From NCBI GenBank assembly GCA_947034895.1, contig OX344764.1, positions 61,857,348 to 61,921,347 of the forward strand: a stretch of DNA of 64,000 nt. The letters are read 5' to 3'. The notes beneath the pieces were generated by a model, which worked only from the letters and a program-made list of their open reading frames with translations, was not told the DNA's origin and searched no databases. Each line of letters begins with the position of its first letter. Position 1 is the stretch's first letter. Origin of the DNA: Rhytidiadelphus loreus. Its lineage: Eukaryota; Streptophyta; Bryopsida; Hypnales; Hylocomiaceae. Positions 24,111 to 36,715 of this stretch are shown in pieces. The translations under genes and the position numbers were made by a program.

Positions 24111-25533
24111 ACCTATGCCAACAATCTTTTGTTTTTATTCATTGTTGGTTGTTGCTAATAGAATAAAAGGTTATGACAAGTTTTCAGAAACTCATACAAG
24201 ATAGAGACATAAGTGTATTATAGAGATTGTACTTGTCATAGGTAACATAACCTTCATATTATAGCCTTGCTTGTCAAATGCTTTGGGGCTTCTTGAGGAT
24301 CCATTCTATTCCTAATGCTCAAGTTAAAACTCAAAAGTAGGAATGGCATTGTAGTTACAACATTGTTAGAAATGTGTTCCACATGAGTGAGTACTTGAAA
24401 AAAGAATTACAATGACCAGTGCACATGCTACTCATACATAGAGTAAGATACAAGTTCATAAAGTTCCACTTGGATTCATGGCACATTTCAAACTACATAC
24501 ATGTGGACAAAAATCCCTTCAAACTTATTCAATAATTACTACTAGTTTCTACGTTTCAGCGCATTCATACATTAGAAACCCAAGTTTTTAGTCCACCTAA
24601 TCATCTAAGATTGTGATTACTAATATCAAGTAATTTGTAAATTTTCAATAATACAAACTGTGGGATTCAAAATAAAAATGGTATTATGGAAGAAGAAGAA
24701 AAAGAAGTAGAATGCAAGTTATAACAATGGAAGCAAACAAGTACAATCTTGTAATGTAATGAAGCAAGAGCAATTGTGGTAAGGAAATCACATCATGTTA
24801 GGAGGGAGAATAACAAAATATGTTAAAAAAACAAGTTGCAATAGCAACAATAGTATAGGATAAGAACAAGAGTATAAAGCAACAACAACAAGAGGTGGAT
24901 GCAAAGAAGAGGTGGCTTAGGGTTTTCTAACTTTAAAGATTGAAGAACTCGGTAGATGTTTTTTGAGGCCTCTAAGAGACTATTTTGTGATTGTTCCCCT
25001 TATTGTGAACCACTGCAACATTGTCAAACTAGTAAATAATTAAAAAATAATTAATTTTATTTTAAAATGTTAAAGTTAATGATTAAAAGAATATTAAATA
25101 TTATTATCTGATGTGGCCATCTCTCAACTACGTTAGATTGTTGGCATTGTTCTACATTCTCTACAATCCAGAAATTCATGGTCTTCCAGAGGCCTCAAAA
25201 AACATCTAAAGCTTAAATCCTAACCATTGATCTTTAGATCAAACCCACAATTGCTACTTTATAATATCTCTCATGTCTTTTCAATGACTATTGTACAACT
25301 GCTCCACAATTACAACAATATATTACATGAGGATGTTAAAATGCAATTGGGCCACTTGTTTTGAAGTGGAATTTTAGTTATTGTGTAGAACAATTGCATA
25401 TTAGAAACAAAGTAAATTAAGACAAATTCCACTGTCATTTATTAAAAAATGGGGACTATTGAAATAACATGTTTATTTGGTCCAAAATGGTTTCATTTTA
25501 ACAAAAGCACAACATATTCTAACACAACATTGT

Positions 25534-26760
25534 TTTTAATGTCTATGTTTCATATAACAAAGTTGGTTACCACGCCACTTGGTGTGTTGTTAATTTTGCA
25601 TTTCTATGTGTATAATTATGTATTGATGTGGTATTAACATGGATTAAGGAATTTTTTGACGCATTTTTGTTGCCTCAAACATGGTATTGTTCCAACCCCT
25701 ATTTAATTGTTGTTAGCATCAATAAAAATGTGTTATATATAATAGATGATTCTATTATTATTATTACAATGTTCACTTATATATTTCAATTAGCTTGTTG
25801 TTTGTTAGGAGAATTACTTTATACAAATGAGGGATAGGAGGCATATAGGATAGGTCAAAATGTAGCAATTGTATGCTAACCTCATTTAAACCTCATTTAA
25901 ACATATTAATTCAATTTTTATCAAAAAAATTTCAACTAAAAAAATGTGAAGATTTATGTTTGATTTCATCACCAAAAATTGTTTGTAATTTGAATCATCA
26001 ATTCAAGAGTTATAAACAAAGTTCAGAGGGAATATGAAAATGTTTATCCATATCCTTCTTTTAATTGTGCTATAATTTTTTAGTGTATAGAGCTAAAAGT
26101 TGACTTAAATTTATAAATTTATTAAGTTGATTTTTTTAAAAGTTGAATTAATATGCTTAAATGAGGTTTGAAGTTTTGATAAGCTTACAATTATTGTATT
26201 TTTTAGTATGAATAGTTATACTTACACCTTGCTTTTAATTATCACGCCATATTCTTTGTATGCTTGCTATGTATGGTGTTGGAGACACTATTTTCATAGT
26301 GATCAATATAATCATGTTGTGTAGAAGACTATGATAGAGTTACATTTGGCATATCTTTGGAATAACAAAGAAGTAGAGCACCATTGCCTAATAAATTCAA
26401 TGATTTCCATTATGAACCAGAAAAATGTTATCTCTAACATATTTACCATAGGAACATGTAGTTCTCTATAGTTTGGACTTACATTTGTTCTAGTATTGCA
26501 ATCATTTATTGGTTAAAAATTTATGAGCTGAATATACAAATTTTATTTCTCATAAATCTTCATAGTGAAACGATTTGAAATTGATTTGAAAAATATTTAG
26601 AAATATTTTCTAACATTTGATCCTTTGTTTGAATATATAGAAATTTTTATTTATAATGTATAAAATAAATCTATTTTTGATGAAATGCAAAAATTTTAAT
26701 GTCTATGTTTCATATAACAAAGTTGGTTACCACGCCACTTGGTGTGTTGTTGATTTTGAT
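25534..26760 (+). repeat. Pair of near-identical 65-bp direct repeats 1160 bp apart
   Basis: Positions 25534-25600 and 26694-26760 share an almost unchanged stretch, including 'gtctatgtttcatataacaa' and 'agttggttaccacgccactt'. The DNA between them is AT-rich with no coding region. The much higher identity than the surroundings suggests a recent duplication or gene conversion. Confidence 0.85.
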
Positions 26761-27728
26761 TTTCTAAATTTTTATGTTGGAGAATTGAGTTGAAAATCTA
26801 GGAAAAGAATTCAACAAAAAAACACTTAATTTTCAATCATTAAAAAATTGTTAAGTAGAAGTAGAATTAAGATTGAAGGTATAATTAAACCATTAATAGC
26901 TTTTAGATGGAATTGAAACACCAATGGTGAGATTGTTTTAGTAGGCAAATTTAACCTTGCCTAATATTTTTTTGGAAAAATTGGAAAAATTGCATTCAAA
27001 AATGGATTTTGTATGTTATTTTTTCAAGAAGATGCTTAGATTGCCTGAAAAATAAGATTGTCCATAACTTTTTCATCACTAGTCCAAATAGAATGAATAA
27101 AAGCTTCAAATGTAGACAAAAATATTGTCTTTGAGAAAAACATTAAATTTTAAAAAAATTTAACTTTTTGTGATTCTTTTGGACAGCTTCTTTTTAGGCT
27201 CATGGTAGCATAATTTTTGTTCTTGGGCACTGATTGAAATAAAAATTATATTTCCAAAAAACTAATCTGATTTCTTATCATGAAAATTAAAAAAAAAATG
27301 AGGTCAAAAATTAAGATCACATGAACCTATCCCAAATCCCAAGAGTCCTCCCTTTGGGACTTTGGGACTTTAGGGTTAAAATGAGAGCCATCATTTTATG
27401 TAAACCAAACTATTATTTTTCTTTAATCCAAGGATTTAGTACATGTGTTAGCTTTTATGAGTCCAAGACAGTTAAATTGGTGCTAGCATAGTTAGGTGTC
27501 AATTCACTTCCTATTGATTTGAATTTATAAATATAAAATAATGGAAAAGTCACATGTGTTAGATACCTACACTAGAAGAAATCCAAGTTTTTTTAATGCA
27601 TTTTCTATAACATCTATTTGTCTTTATGTTAACCCTTAAAGGACCAAATTGTATTTTTTTGGCAACATAGCGATTTTGGGCACCTCATTACAAATGAAAA
27701 AAAAATTCTTTGAAATTTTCACACAACA

Positions 27729-28081
27729 CATTAGAGAAAAAATGAGGCCTCCAGAGGGTTGCTCCAACATCCATTAAGGGACCCTAAAATTTGTTTTCCC
27801 CCTATTTCTGCCCGCCTGAATTTGTAGTGGCAGCAATGCAGAAATTGAAATAAATGAATAAAAAATTGATTGAAAGAAAGAAAGAAAGAAAGAAAGATTT
27901 TTTTTTTAAGTTTTAAAAAATTTAAAAAAAAAAAAAAAATCACAAAAACTGACAGATTTTGAGATATTCACCTTGGCTGACACCAAAGATGCGGCACTTT
28001 TCGGGGTGACAAGCCAAGCTCGAAATAGCTTCGTCTGTCATCACAAGGCATCCCTCTAGAGGCCTCATTTTTTCTCTAATG
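27729..28081. mobile_element. GC-armed element with A/T core, CATTAGAG ends
   Basis: 353 bp. Left end CATTAGAGAAAAAATGAGGC, right end the perfect complement. Inside are a (GAAA)n tract at about 27870-27897 followed by poly-T and poly-A, and GC-richer arms. Flanking bases extend the inverted repeat by CA/TG. No target duplication recognised. Confidence 0.8.
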
Positions 28082-28794
28082 TGTGGAGTAGATTTAAGGC
28101 CCAACAATTTTTATAACTGTTGATTGCATGGTTAAAAAGTTATTTTATGATATGTCATTTCTTTCTCAACTCAAGTAATCCGGGCAAATTAAAAAAAAAA
28201 AACTTTTATCATAAGCATAAATTTGAAATTGGTTTCCTAGATTTATATATATGTGGAAATCTTTGAATCGTTCCATTTTGATTAATGAGATGAAATTTAT
28301 GAGGAGTTTTAGTTTTTTGGTAGTTTTGAATTCTTTGCTCTAAAATAAACTTTGAAGTACTCTATTTAACTTGATTTTCAATATTTTTGGAAAAAATAAA
28401 ATCACAGGATGTAGGTTGTTTATTACAACAGTACAACTATCAGGATTGAAATTTTTTAACTTCATAACTAAATTCTTAAGAATTTCATATTTTGAATCAT
28501 TCTCTATTTTTTGGTACTTACTATATTCTTTCCTATATGTTGTACAATTCTAAATGATCTGAAAATTTTCAAGTATGTAGCCAACTTGTCTTGAAGAATG
28601 AATCCAAGGAGGTACCACCAATATGGACATTTTTACATACAAATGTGACCTTGTGAAGTGCTTTACCCTATTTTTTGCAAGGCCAAATATAAGATTTCTT
28701 GTCAATTCAAACACTATATCTTGCAATCCATATGGTGAAAATTTTTGAATTTTTTCTTTGCATCTTCTCAAACTAGTGTACTACAAGATCCTAT

Positions 28795-29020
28795 GGTTAC
28801 ATGTGTCCAAAAATGTTTTTCATCTAAAATTTGGTGCTTGTATCAAAAATGGCAATTTTTGAGCATTTTTGGTGAAAATATAGTTTCCGACTTTTAGGAG
28901 TTAATAGATCATACAATGTCTTACACAACCTTTCCATGTGTCTAAAATTTGGTACTTGTATTCAAAATGGCAATTTTGGAGCGATATTGGTGAAAACATA
29001 GTCAAAGAACTTTAGGGATA
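28795..29020 (+). repeat. Two-unit direct repeat, about 120 bp
   Basis: 'catgtgtc' followed by 'taaaatttggt.cttgtat' and 'aaaatggcaatttt' and 'ttggtgaaaa.atagt' occurs at about 28800-28895 and again at about 28935-29010. No coding capacity. Confidence 0.75.
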
Positions 29021-29100
29021 ACAATGACATTAGACATAACGTCAAGATATCCGTTGTAACATAAAAATAGATGAAAGTCACAAGAAATGCTTTTAAAACT

Positions 29101-29414
29101 CATTAGAAGAGATTGCAGGATTTTGAAGGCCGTTTCAGGGCTGTTCCCCTGGCAGTGAAAGAACGCCGATGTTAGATTTATTTATTTTTTGAAAAAAAAA
29201 ATATATATAAGTCCTTAAAATGAGAAACAAAGTTAATTTTTTTTTTTTTTTTTTTTCGAAAAAAATGACCTGGCCGTCTCTCGGCCAGGTCAACACAGGC
29301 GGGGAACAGCAAATTTCGGCGGTTCTCGGGGGGGGGGTCGAGTTGGGAACTCGCAGCCTTCCCCGAGAGCCAAAACACATGTAATCTGACATGACTTTCT
29401 TCTAAATTCTAATG
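29101..29414. mobile_element. GC-armed element with A/T core, third member
   Basis: The left end CATTAGAAGAG pairs with 'ttcttctaa' near 29395, with a short extra segment before 'ttctaatg'. GC-rich arms ('ggctgttcccctggc' and 'ggcggggaacagc') flank A and T runs; a G9 run and 'tgacctggccg'/'cggccaggtca' lie in the right arm. The frames at 29135-29392 are its translation, not a gene. Confidence 0.6.
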
Positions 29415-29939
29415 CTAGAAGAGGTGGTGGAAAGTTTGAAAGCAATTATCTTTAACCTATCATCCCTTAGAACAACCCTTTTTGCGTATAAAATGTTTTT
29501 TTTAGTTTTTACATTCTTGTTTTTTTTGGCTCCTACAAGTTCTTCTATATTATTCATTAGCCATTTGATTGTTCTACATTTTGTTCTTCTATAAGGAATC
29601 TCCATCATTTATAAGCTTACACCTAGAGTTTCTTCGTAATTGTCTTCAATGCCCTTCTTCTTATTTGATTCCATCATTTTATGGCTACAAGAAAAAGAAA
29701 GAATTATATCCCTATACATGGGTTGTCATGAATAAGAATCTATTTATTCAAAACTCCACACCAAAAAACACATTTAATCACAATGAAATTGTATGAAATG
29801 ATCTATTTAGTACCTTGGAGCTGGACAAATTTATTGTCATTGTGTCTCATAGAATGCATGTTGTAATTGCTACCAAAGGTGCCAATAATTGTAGGCAAGA
29901 AACATGCAATAAAAAGTCAAAATTCTTGTATTTTTCAAA

Positions 29940-30440
29940 TTTTACAATGAGAAAATGATTCATATCTTGAAGATGGACAAAGGATCTTTACAATACTATG
30001 GGAATGTGTGAAAAAATTCAGAAATTTTGACAATACAAATTAAAATATTATAATGTTTGAAGTTAGAAAAATTCTTTTTTTGTCTTTGTTGAATAGGGTC
30101 AACATACTTTAACTTCTCATAGAATGAGATTTTTGCACAACACATACTGTTATTTTTTGACAATTGCATCTTATATTATATAAGTTATATACTTGCCAAA
30201 TTTTAGAAGTAGAGGAAGAGCATATATTGCCCGAAGTTGCTTAGGTTGCCCTAAAAGGCCAAAGCAACACAACTTTTGAGCCAATCACTTCATTGGAAAA
30301 AAATTGTATTCTCATCAAGAGGGTACATGTTCACACCTTGTGTCAAAATTCTACAAACATTTAACTAAAATTAACTTTGTATGTAATTACCTTAGATTTC
30401 TTTTGTTTGTTGAATGTTCACTTGGTCCTTAGGATTCACC
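29940..30440 (+). repeat. Dispersed direct repeat, copy 1 (partner 42058-42590)
   Basis: Shared landmarks in order are 'ggaatgtg', 'attataa.gtttgaagttag', 'gcatcttgtat.at.taagtt', 'gtacat.ttcacaccttgt' and 'tccttagg'. Both copies are diverged. The second copy has a 75-bp insertion near 42222-42298 that ends like the CATTAGAG elements. No coding capacity. Confidence 0.75.
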
Positions 30441-31427
30441 TATGCACAAATTTTTTTGAATATGAAAAACACTTTTTAAGAGTGTCTTAACAGCCATAGT
30501 AGTTCACAAAACTTTTTTGGATGTTAAACTATTACTAGTGAAATATGATAAACGGTGACCATGTAGATGGCCCCCAAGATCACCCAAACATTGACCAATT
30601 TGACCAAGTGAGGGGCTTCTCATGGTCATTTCTTTGTTCATATACTGTGTTACCACAAGTGTATTAACCCTAAAAGGATCTAGTCAATGATGAAGGTAAT
30701 TTGCCAATTTGATTCCATTATCAAACAAATAGGTGTATTGCTTGTTTCTACAATTTTTTTAAATGTCATCAATTGGAAACTTTTAGTCACAAGCATCCTC
30801 ATTATATCAAAGGATGTTTTCAGTAGTGCTTCCATTTTAGGCCTTTGACATTGTGACCAATTTAGAAAATAAATTGTATCCAATAAAGGAGTATAAAGTG
30901 ACTATTATGGATTTACATTCTTTCTAATTTTTAAAGACAACCTAGTAGTACTTATGGGCTTTCAGATATTAGTTCAATTCAAAAATTCATAACTAATTTA
31001 TTACTCTTGCTTGCATTGCTAAGCAATCAAGTGTTTTGTTTATTTTTTTATCTTCTCAATATTATTTTGTATCACATCTTAAATAGAAAGAATCAATTAA
31101 AAACTATTTCATACTTTTCTCACAAAGTATGAACCAATCTACTTCTAACACTTTGAATATTGATTTTCCAAGCATAAAAAAGAAAATCAATTACTTCTTC
31201 TATACATCCTCCAAGGGGTCAAATTAGAACTTGTGGCCACAACAATATTTTTTAATGCACAAATTTTATACAACTTTGCTACAAAAGACAATAATGCAAT
31301 GGATATTTTTTTTATTAAATATTTTTTTGATCATTTTTCTTCCAAAATAGATGAATTCCTCTTATATTTTTGTATATCAAAAGCAAGAACCAAACTTTAC
31401 CCAAGAATCACCTAGATTTTCTATAGA
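30441..31427. other. AT-rich intergenic DNA, no gene seen
   Basis: Nothing recognisable on either strand. Confidence 0.5.
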
Positions 31428-31590
31428 TATCACCAAGTATTACCCAAGTATTGCACCCAAGTATTGCACCCAAGTATTGCACGAGTATTATCACCCAAGT
31501 ATTGCATGAGTATTATCACCCAAGTATCGCACGAGTATTATCACCCAAGTATCGCATGAGATCACCCAAGAATCGCATGAGTATTGAAGA
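31428..31590 (+). repeat. Minisatellite with nested units
   Basis: The basic word 'cacccaagtattgca' repeats first with a 16-bp period and then as a 31-37-bp unit adding 'cgagtattat' or 'tgagtattat'; about nine words in all. Later units have 'atcgca' for 'attgca'. Confidence 0.9.
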
Positions 31591-31619
31591 AATAGTCAAC
31601 TGGAATAAACTGGAACCCT

Positions 31620-32500
31620 GAAATCACTGGGCCACCTTGTCGCGAGGCTTACTTGCCATAACTGCTACGTTGAATCTTACAGCGGAACAGTTTCTTTCCC
31701 TTTCTAGCAAAATGAATCGCATCGTCACTGTAGCCTTCGTCGTGTGCAGCCGGCTCTTCGGAAACTGAAACCAGCTTGGCCATTGACTCCACCAGCCAAC
31801 AATCCAGCTGAGCGTGGCACAACACCACACTCCACCACTTCCCCAATTAAGAAAATGTGCATGAAATCTCGGCTGGTATTCAATGCACCATGGAATCAGT
31901 TTCCGCATCCTGTGTTCCAGTTTGATAAGTTTAGGTCCATCCATATGAGAGCCTGGAGTCAGCGCCTGGCTTGACAAAGTCCTCACGCAATTTCATGACA
32001 AATTTCAAAAAAACTGGAAGACTTTCCTGTTTGGTAGGCCAGGCTTCCACTGTAATCTGTTGCTTTTCGAAGAAAAGCGTTAAAAAAATCACCGAACAAA
32101 TCGGGTGACGGATCGCTCTGGTTTATATTCCCTGTTCTTCGCTGACAGATATACTTTGCTGTACCCTGGAAAACGGTGGACGGATTCTCATGGTTTTATG
32201 CCTTTTTTTCTACTGTACAGTAGTTTATTGGCCCACAACCGGGATTCCGGACGGAATTGGGACTTGGGAGTTGTTGCGGAAGGCCCTTCAGTTGTAAAAG
32301 TGATGGCGCCACTGCTCCCAGTCTCCCACTTTGATTGATTACTTCATGTCGAGGAATGGTGGGTGAAGTTTCATGATTGTCAACAGAGATTTTCTTTTTC
32401 TTTTTCATATTTTGTCTGTGAAATGCACTTTCGAATGCAAGCGGGCTAGAAAACTGGACATCCGCTGAGTTCAGCACTGGCTGAGTGTACACTCATGCCG
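31620..32500 (-). pseudogene. Unidentified coding-like island, broken frames
   Basis: Composition here is balanced, unlike the AT-rich DNA around it, and minus-strand frames look protein-like. The first (from 32492) runs with A-D-V-Q-F-S-S-P-L-A-F and N-H-E-T-S-P-T-I-P. The next (about 32080-31940) reads F-L-K-F-V-M-K-L-R-E-D-F-V-K. A last frame near 31760-31665 reads S-D-D-A-I-H-F-A-R-K-G-K-K-L. They lie in different frames with stops between. I do not recognise the protein. It may be exons of a spliced gene, a retrocopy, or a captured gene fragment; it sits between a minisatellite and a repeat-rich block. Confidence 0.3.
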
Positions 32501-32775
32501 GCATCCTTCGATAATATACTTTCATCCAACATTAGTATGCCCTATGCCGTTCAGTTGCCACAGCCATCGTGCATCCCCACCCGTCTTGCAAAACGGATGA
32601 CTTGTCCAAGGTGGCTTGCAAAAGTGCCCCACCCGTCTTGAAAAACGGATAAGGTAGAACTACCTATCACCCCCCTATTTGCAATCTGACTATTTTGGGG
32701 TTAATTTCAAGAAGGGCACATATTTTTCAGAGGTGTGTTTTTGTTTCACGGATCAAACCCAAGTGGAATTATAAT

Positions 32776-33102
32776 TTTCCCATTAAAATTGTAATTTCTG
32801 TGAATTTTTGAAGTGGTCAATCCTGAAATTACAAAACCATTTATAGAGTGGGATCAAAATTGTCCCATAAACAACCCATTACCGCCTAATCAAGTACTAG
32901 ATATTCTCTATTAATGGAGTGATACGTAACCCTTATTGTCATAAAAATCTCTGATTCTGTCATAGAATTCTCTGATTTTGTCATAAAAGGAAGGGAATTG
33001 GAGGGGATTTTAGGCGGAATTGGGGCCAAAGTTGGTGACGGAATTGGGCTAGTCTACTTGATGGAATTGGACTGCAGAACGGTAATGGGTGTTTTGACCT
33101 TA
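32776..33102 (-). repeat. Dispersed repeat, copy 2 of the inverted pair with 2324-2638
   Basis: Reverse complement of the repeat near the left end of the window, with scattered substitutions and small indels. It adjoins a TIR element at 33114. Confidence 0.75.
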
Positions 33103-33113
33103 TATGAACTTGT

Positions 33114-33484
33114 AGAGCATTCCCACCCGTCCTGCATTTTGCAGGCGGGTTTGGGCCAGTTAGTTTGGAGGCCGAGTGCCTCACCCATGGCCAACCTCAA
33201 GGTCGGCCTTAATCCTAATTTTATGGGAGGATTTCAAGGGAGGGTTTCATGGGGAAATCTCATTGGGCGCTTTTGTAGGAGAGTTTGTAGCATTTTGTCT
33301 CTTTATGTTTAGAGGCCGGGGGAGAGGCCACGATCCGGCCTGCAAAAGGCACTTGTTTTAAAGGCCACCCACCACTTTTTGGAGGCCGCAAGGGAAAGGC
33401 CATCCGTTTTGGAGGACGGGTGGGGCAATTTTGGAGGCCGTAAGGGAAAGATCATCCGTTTTGGAGGACGGGTGGGAATGCTCT
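33114..33484. mobile_element. TIR element with AGAGCATTCCC ends
   Basis: 371 bp. AGAGCATTCCCACCCGTCC at the left pairs with GGACGGGTGGGAATGCTCT at the right. The ends resemble PIF/Harbinger Tourist-type ends (GAGCAT-rich). Flanking bases GTA and TTA only roughly match a 3-bp target duplication. Near the right end a unit of about 70 bp containing 'ttttggaggccg.aaggga' and 'atccgttttggaggacgg' is repeated twice. Confidence 0.7.
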
Positions 33485-33489
33485 TAAAA

Positions 33490-34075
33490 GAGGCCAGACA
33501 AAAAGACTTGGGTGGCTTGCAAAATGGTTTTTTTTGCAAGCCAAAGCATGGCTTGCAAACCACATGAGACAAGAGCACCGACCTTTAGCGCTATAGCCCA
33601 TTCGATGGACCTTGCAAAGCGGTCCAAATTTGAAAACTTACCCGTCTTGCAAAATGCGGTTATAGCATGCTATGGGTGGGGCGGTTTGACTTGCAAATTT
33701 GTCCCACTCGTCTTGCATTTTGGATGACTGGTAGGTTGGATTGGCTTGCAATTGAACTTTGGCTTGCAAATAGGCTCAGTTTGCACGTTGCTCCTAGCTT
33801 GCAAAGGGACAAATTGAACAGCTAAAGACAAAACAAGGGCACATATGGGCCACATGGGCAGTAAACTGTAAGACTCTCCATCATGCTCTCCACCTAAGAA
33901 CTAAAGATCAGGGGATATTAAAAAAAGGTAGGCCAGTCTGGCCAAGTTGTCATGCTAATTGTTTTTGGATTCATTAGCTATATTAGCTCCACATGCTCGA
34001 CATGCTAACAAGCATCGGTGGGGCGTTTGGCTTGCAAAATGGATGGGCCCCCATTTTGCAAGCCAAATCACCACC
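33490..34075. repeat. Dense 'GGCTTGCAAA' repeat block with palindrome
   Basis: The word 'cttgcaaa', 'cttgcatt' or its complement occurs about a dozen times in 600 bp, with related copies at 32585-32650 ('cccgtcttgcaaaacggat'). The block ends in a near-perfect palindrome at about 34027-34069 with arms TTTGGCTTGCAAAATGG. Open frames here are artefacts of the repeat. Confidence 0.65.
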
Positions 34076-34112
34076 CAAAAATGAAGAATGTGTAGTGATG
34101 ATCTAAGTGATG

Positions 34113-34487
34113 ACTGAGGACCAATCTCCATTAGCCGGCTGGACCTCTAGGCGTTGGAGAGGTCTAGATCACCAGGTCGGAGGACGCCCTGCCTCCAACG
34201 GCTTTCCATTGCGCCTGGAAGACCAGACATGGAGGACCAAAATAAAATGGTTTTTTAGGGCCAACGCTACTTCTGCCTTTACTGAATTTATCGGCAGCTC
34301 AAAAGATTGAAGAAAGTTTTTACAATAGGGCATCCAATGGGAGGGTCCAGCCCCTCCAACCTTGGGCTTCTTGCCTTGCGTGGGCTGGAGCTTGGACCTC
34401 CAGCTAGGTACCCTAGGCCAATGAAGCCCCTCGGACCCGTCCATGATCAGAGGTCCAAGCACCAATGGAGACATGCTCTTAGTCAGA
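34113..34487. mobile_element. Probable TIR element, diverged ends
   Basis: Left 'aatctccattagccggctgg' followed by 'acctct' pairs imperfectly with the complement of 'agaggtccaagcaccaatgg' followed by 'agacatgctctt' at the right. It is GC-rich compared with the flanks. Open frames on both strands have no recognisable domain. Confidence 0.5.
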
Positions 34488-34499
34488 ACGCCTAGAAAT

Positions 34500-35340
34500 G
34501 AAGTCCATACATTCCTTCTTACAAAGAACTTTCTAATGGTATGAAGAATGCGACAAACTAATGTATAGTCTCCAAAAGATACATATTAATTTAGCATAAT
34601 TTAAGATCCAATAATAACTCAAGAATCCATAACTTTCACACTACATGCCCAAACGCCATGGAATAAAGTATTTGCACCCCTTTTTGACAAAATCAAGAAC
34701 ATAACTACACAAAATAGTGAAATTAGGTTGCCCCACACTAATTTCTCATATCTAACACTTTTAGACATGGTCAACTATAGTCTGGGGCAACCTAATTTCA
34801 CTATTTTGTGTAGGGACACATGATCCAAAAGATCTCAACATAACAAATAAGACAAACATAAAAACAAAATAACAAAATAAAAACCTAAATAAAATATAAA
34901 TATAGATAATTTTCTAATTTTCTAATTTTTTTAAAAATTGAAATTCAGTATCTTTTTTGCCGTGAGTTGGAATGTTACAAAACAAAGTTCAAGCAACCTT
35001 CTTCTCTAAGAGTTTTTTGATGGTACCAAGAATGCAACCAAGGGATGTATAATTCTAGAGATTTTATTATAACAAACAAATCAAAACAAACATCCTAACT
35101 TAATGTATGGACTAGTATGTCTTGTGCCAATATCATAATATAATAAAATAAAATAGAACATAATTTCCTAATTTCCTAATTTATAAAAACTTTGAAATTC
35201 AATATTTTTTGTTGTGATCAAAATACCACAAATCAAAGTCTGTACACCCCTCTTTGTAGAGAGCTTTCCAATTGTAACATGAACACATCTCCCAACTCAT
35301 GTAGGAGACCTACGATTCCAAAGATCTCACTGTAACAAAA
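34500..35340 (+). repeat. Degenerate tandem repeat block
   Basis: Blocks of the type 'gaactttctaatggta.gaagaatgc' then 'ccaaaagat' then 'taacaaa' then 'ctaattt.ctaattt' then 'attgaaattcagtat' begin at about 34519, 35007 and 35258 (251 bp between the last two). The first interval is longer and contains the MITE at 34705-34813. Confidence 0.6.
34705..34813. mobile_element. 109-bp MITE, copy 1
   Basis: Terminal inverted repeats of about 32 bp starting CTACACAAAATAGTGAAATT and running through 'aggttgcccca'. The core is about 45 bp. A copy in the opposite orientation lies at 41159-41266. No clear target duplication. Confidence 0.85.
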
Positions 35341-36544
35341 AAAACAAAAAAAAACATTTAAGATATAAATATTTTGTGTGAATAATAAATTTCATCCAAT
35401 ATTTTGTGAATTGTATGCTTTCTCTTAAATACTTTTGATGATTTCATTAAAATTCAAAACCAAATTTTTTAGCACATGATTCACCAATCACCATTGCAAA
35501 AATCAAGTAAAATTTTAGCAAAATTTTGGCACACCCAAATGGGTAATTGTTACACCTATTACAATGTACTCACCTCAACAATTATTTAAAAAATTTAGAC
35601 ATAATGACTAAATATGGCACCTAGTGTCCTCACTTTGGCAAATATTAAGAATTTCACATATAATGACTAAATATAGGTACTAATTGGAACATTGAAAAAT
35701 GTGCTACCGTAGAGTATGAGCACCAATTATAAACTGTGCCTAAATATCAACAACTAAAATATAAGCATCAATGGGGAGAGAAGGCAGTGCAAATTTTCAA
35801 TAACAAAGTCATTGAGAGAAGTCATTGAATAAGTGTTATTATACAAATTTATCATTTAGGTGCTCATTACATAGTCCATGAGCATGTATACATGCTTGAC
35901 TTGTGGATGACCCTACTATCAAATATCAATGGTACTTTGCACAAATAACATCTCTTTGGAAGGTAAAGCTCTGTATGTATTCTAAATCTTTCATTCATAA
36001 TAAATCCTTCACTTATAATAGCTAAAAAATGCATTTTATTCCTTCATCTATACTTCAATTAGTTTTTACTAAATTACAATATGTGGTGATTAGTGATGTT
36101 TATATTCTATGAAGGATATTTATACCCCAAACCAATAGTATACTCAAAACCAACACTATCTACTAATTTTGTACATTTGATGTCGTTAAATATAAGACTT
36201 TAGAACATAGTGTTAGTATTTTGGTTATGTAAATACTTATCTTAGCCACACACATTCAACCTAATTCAATTCTTAGACCAACAAAACAAAGTGTTGATTT
36301 TTTGGGGGGGGGGATTGTTCATTTTTTTCGCAAATGATTAGTACACTTCATTTCAAAGAAAAAGCTCAACCAAGCCCAAGTGAGGAGTGCTTTAATTTAC
36401 CCCAAGGTCAAGGGAGTTTCATATAACAAACCACTAATTGAACTTTCATAGTTTCTTTTTTTCAAGATGGGAGGCAACCCTAGAGTGTAAGATGTATTAA
36501 TCCTTAAAGAGATTACCTTAGAAATCATCCCTTTCCAATACTGT
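35341..36544. other. AT-rich intergenic DNA, no gene seen
   Basis: No supported coding region. A T6-G10 run lies near 36298-36315. Confidence 0.5.
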
Positions 36545-36715
36545 GTGAATCATAGGCTTTAGAAATAGCAAAAGCACTCATTGGAAGTCAAACTATTGTA
36601 GAAGACTTCTCCTTTTGACAACAAAATTTCAAGGATGAATAGTTGCACTTCTGTCCTACTACAAAGATTCCTTGTCATCCATCGGACACCAAATGTCCTC
36701 CTCAACGTTTAAGGA
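36545..36715 (-). repeat. Dispersed repeat, inverted partner of 18181-18330
   Basis: Contains 'cactcattggaagtcaaact', 'attgtagaagacttc' and 'gatgaatagttgcacttc', the complements of the words seen at 18181-18330 in reverse order. No coding capacity. Confidence 0.75.

Noticed and set aside
33309..34495. Overlapping 60-100-residue frames on both strands
   Set aside because: Explained by GC-rich repeated words and TIR elements.
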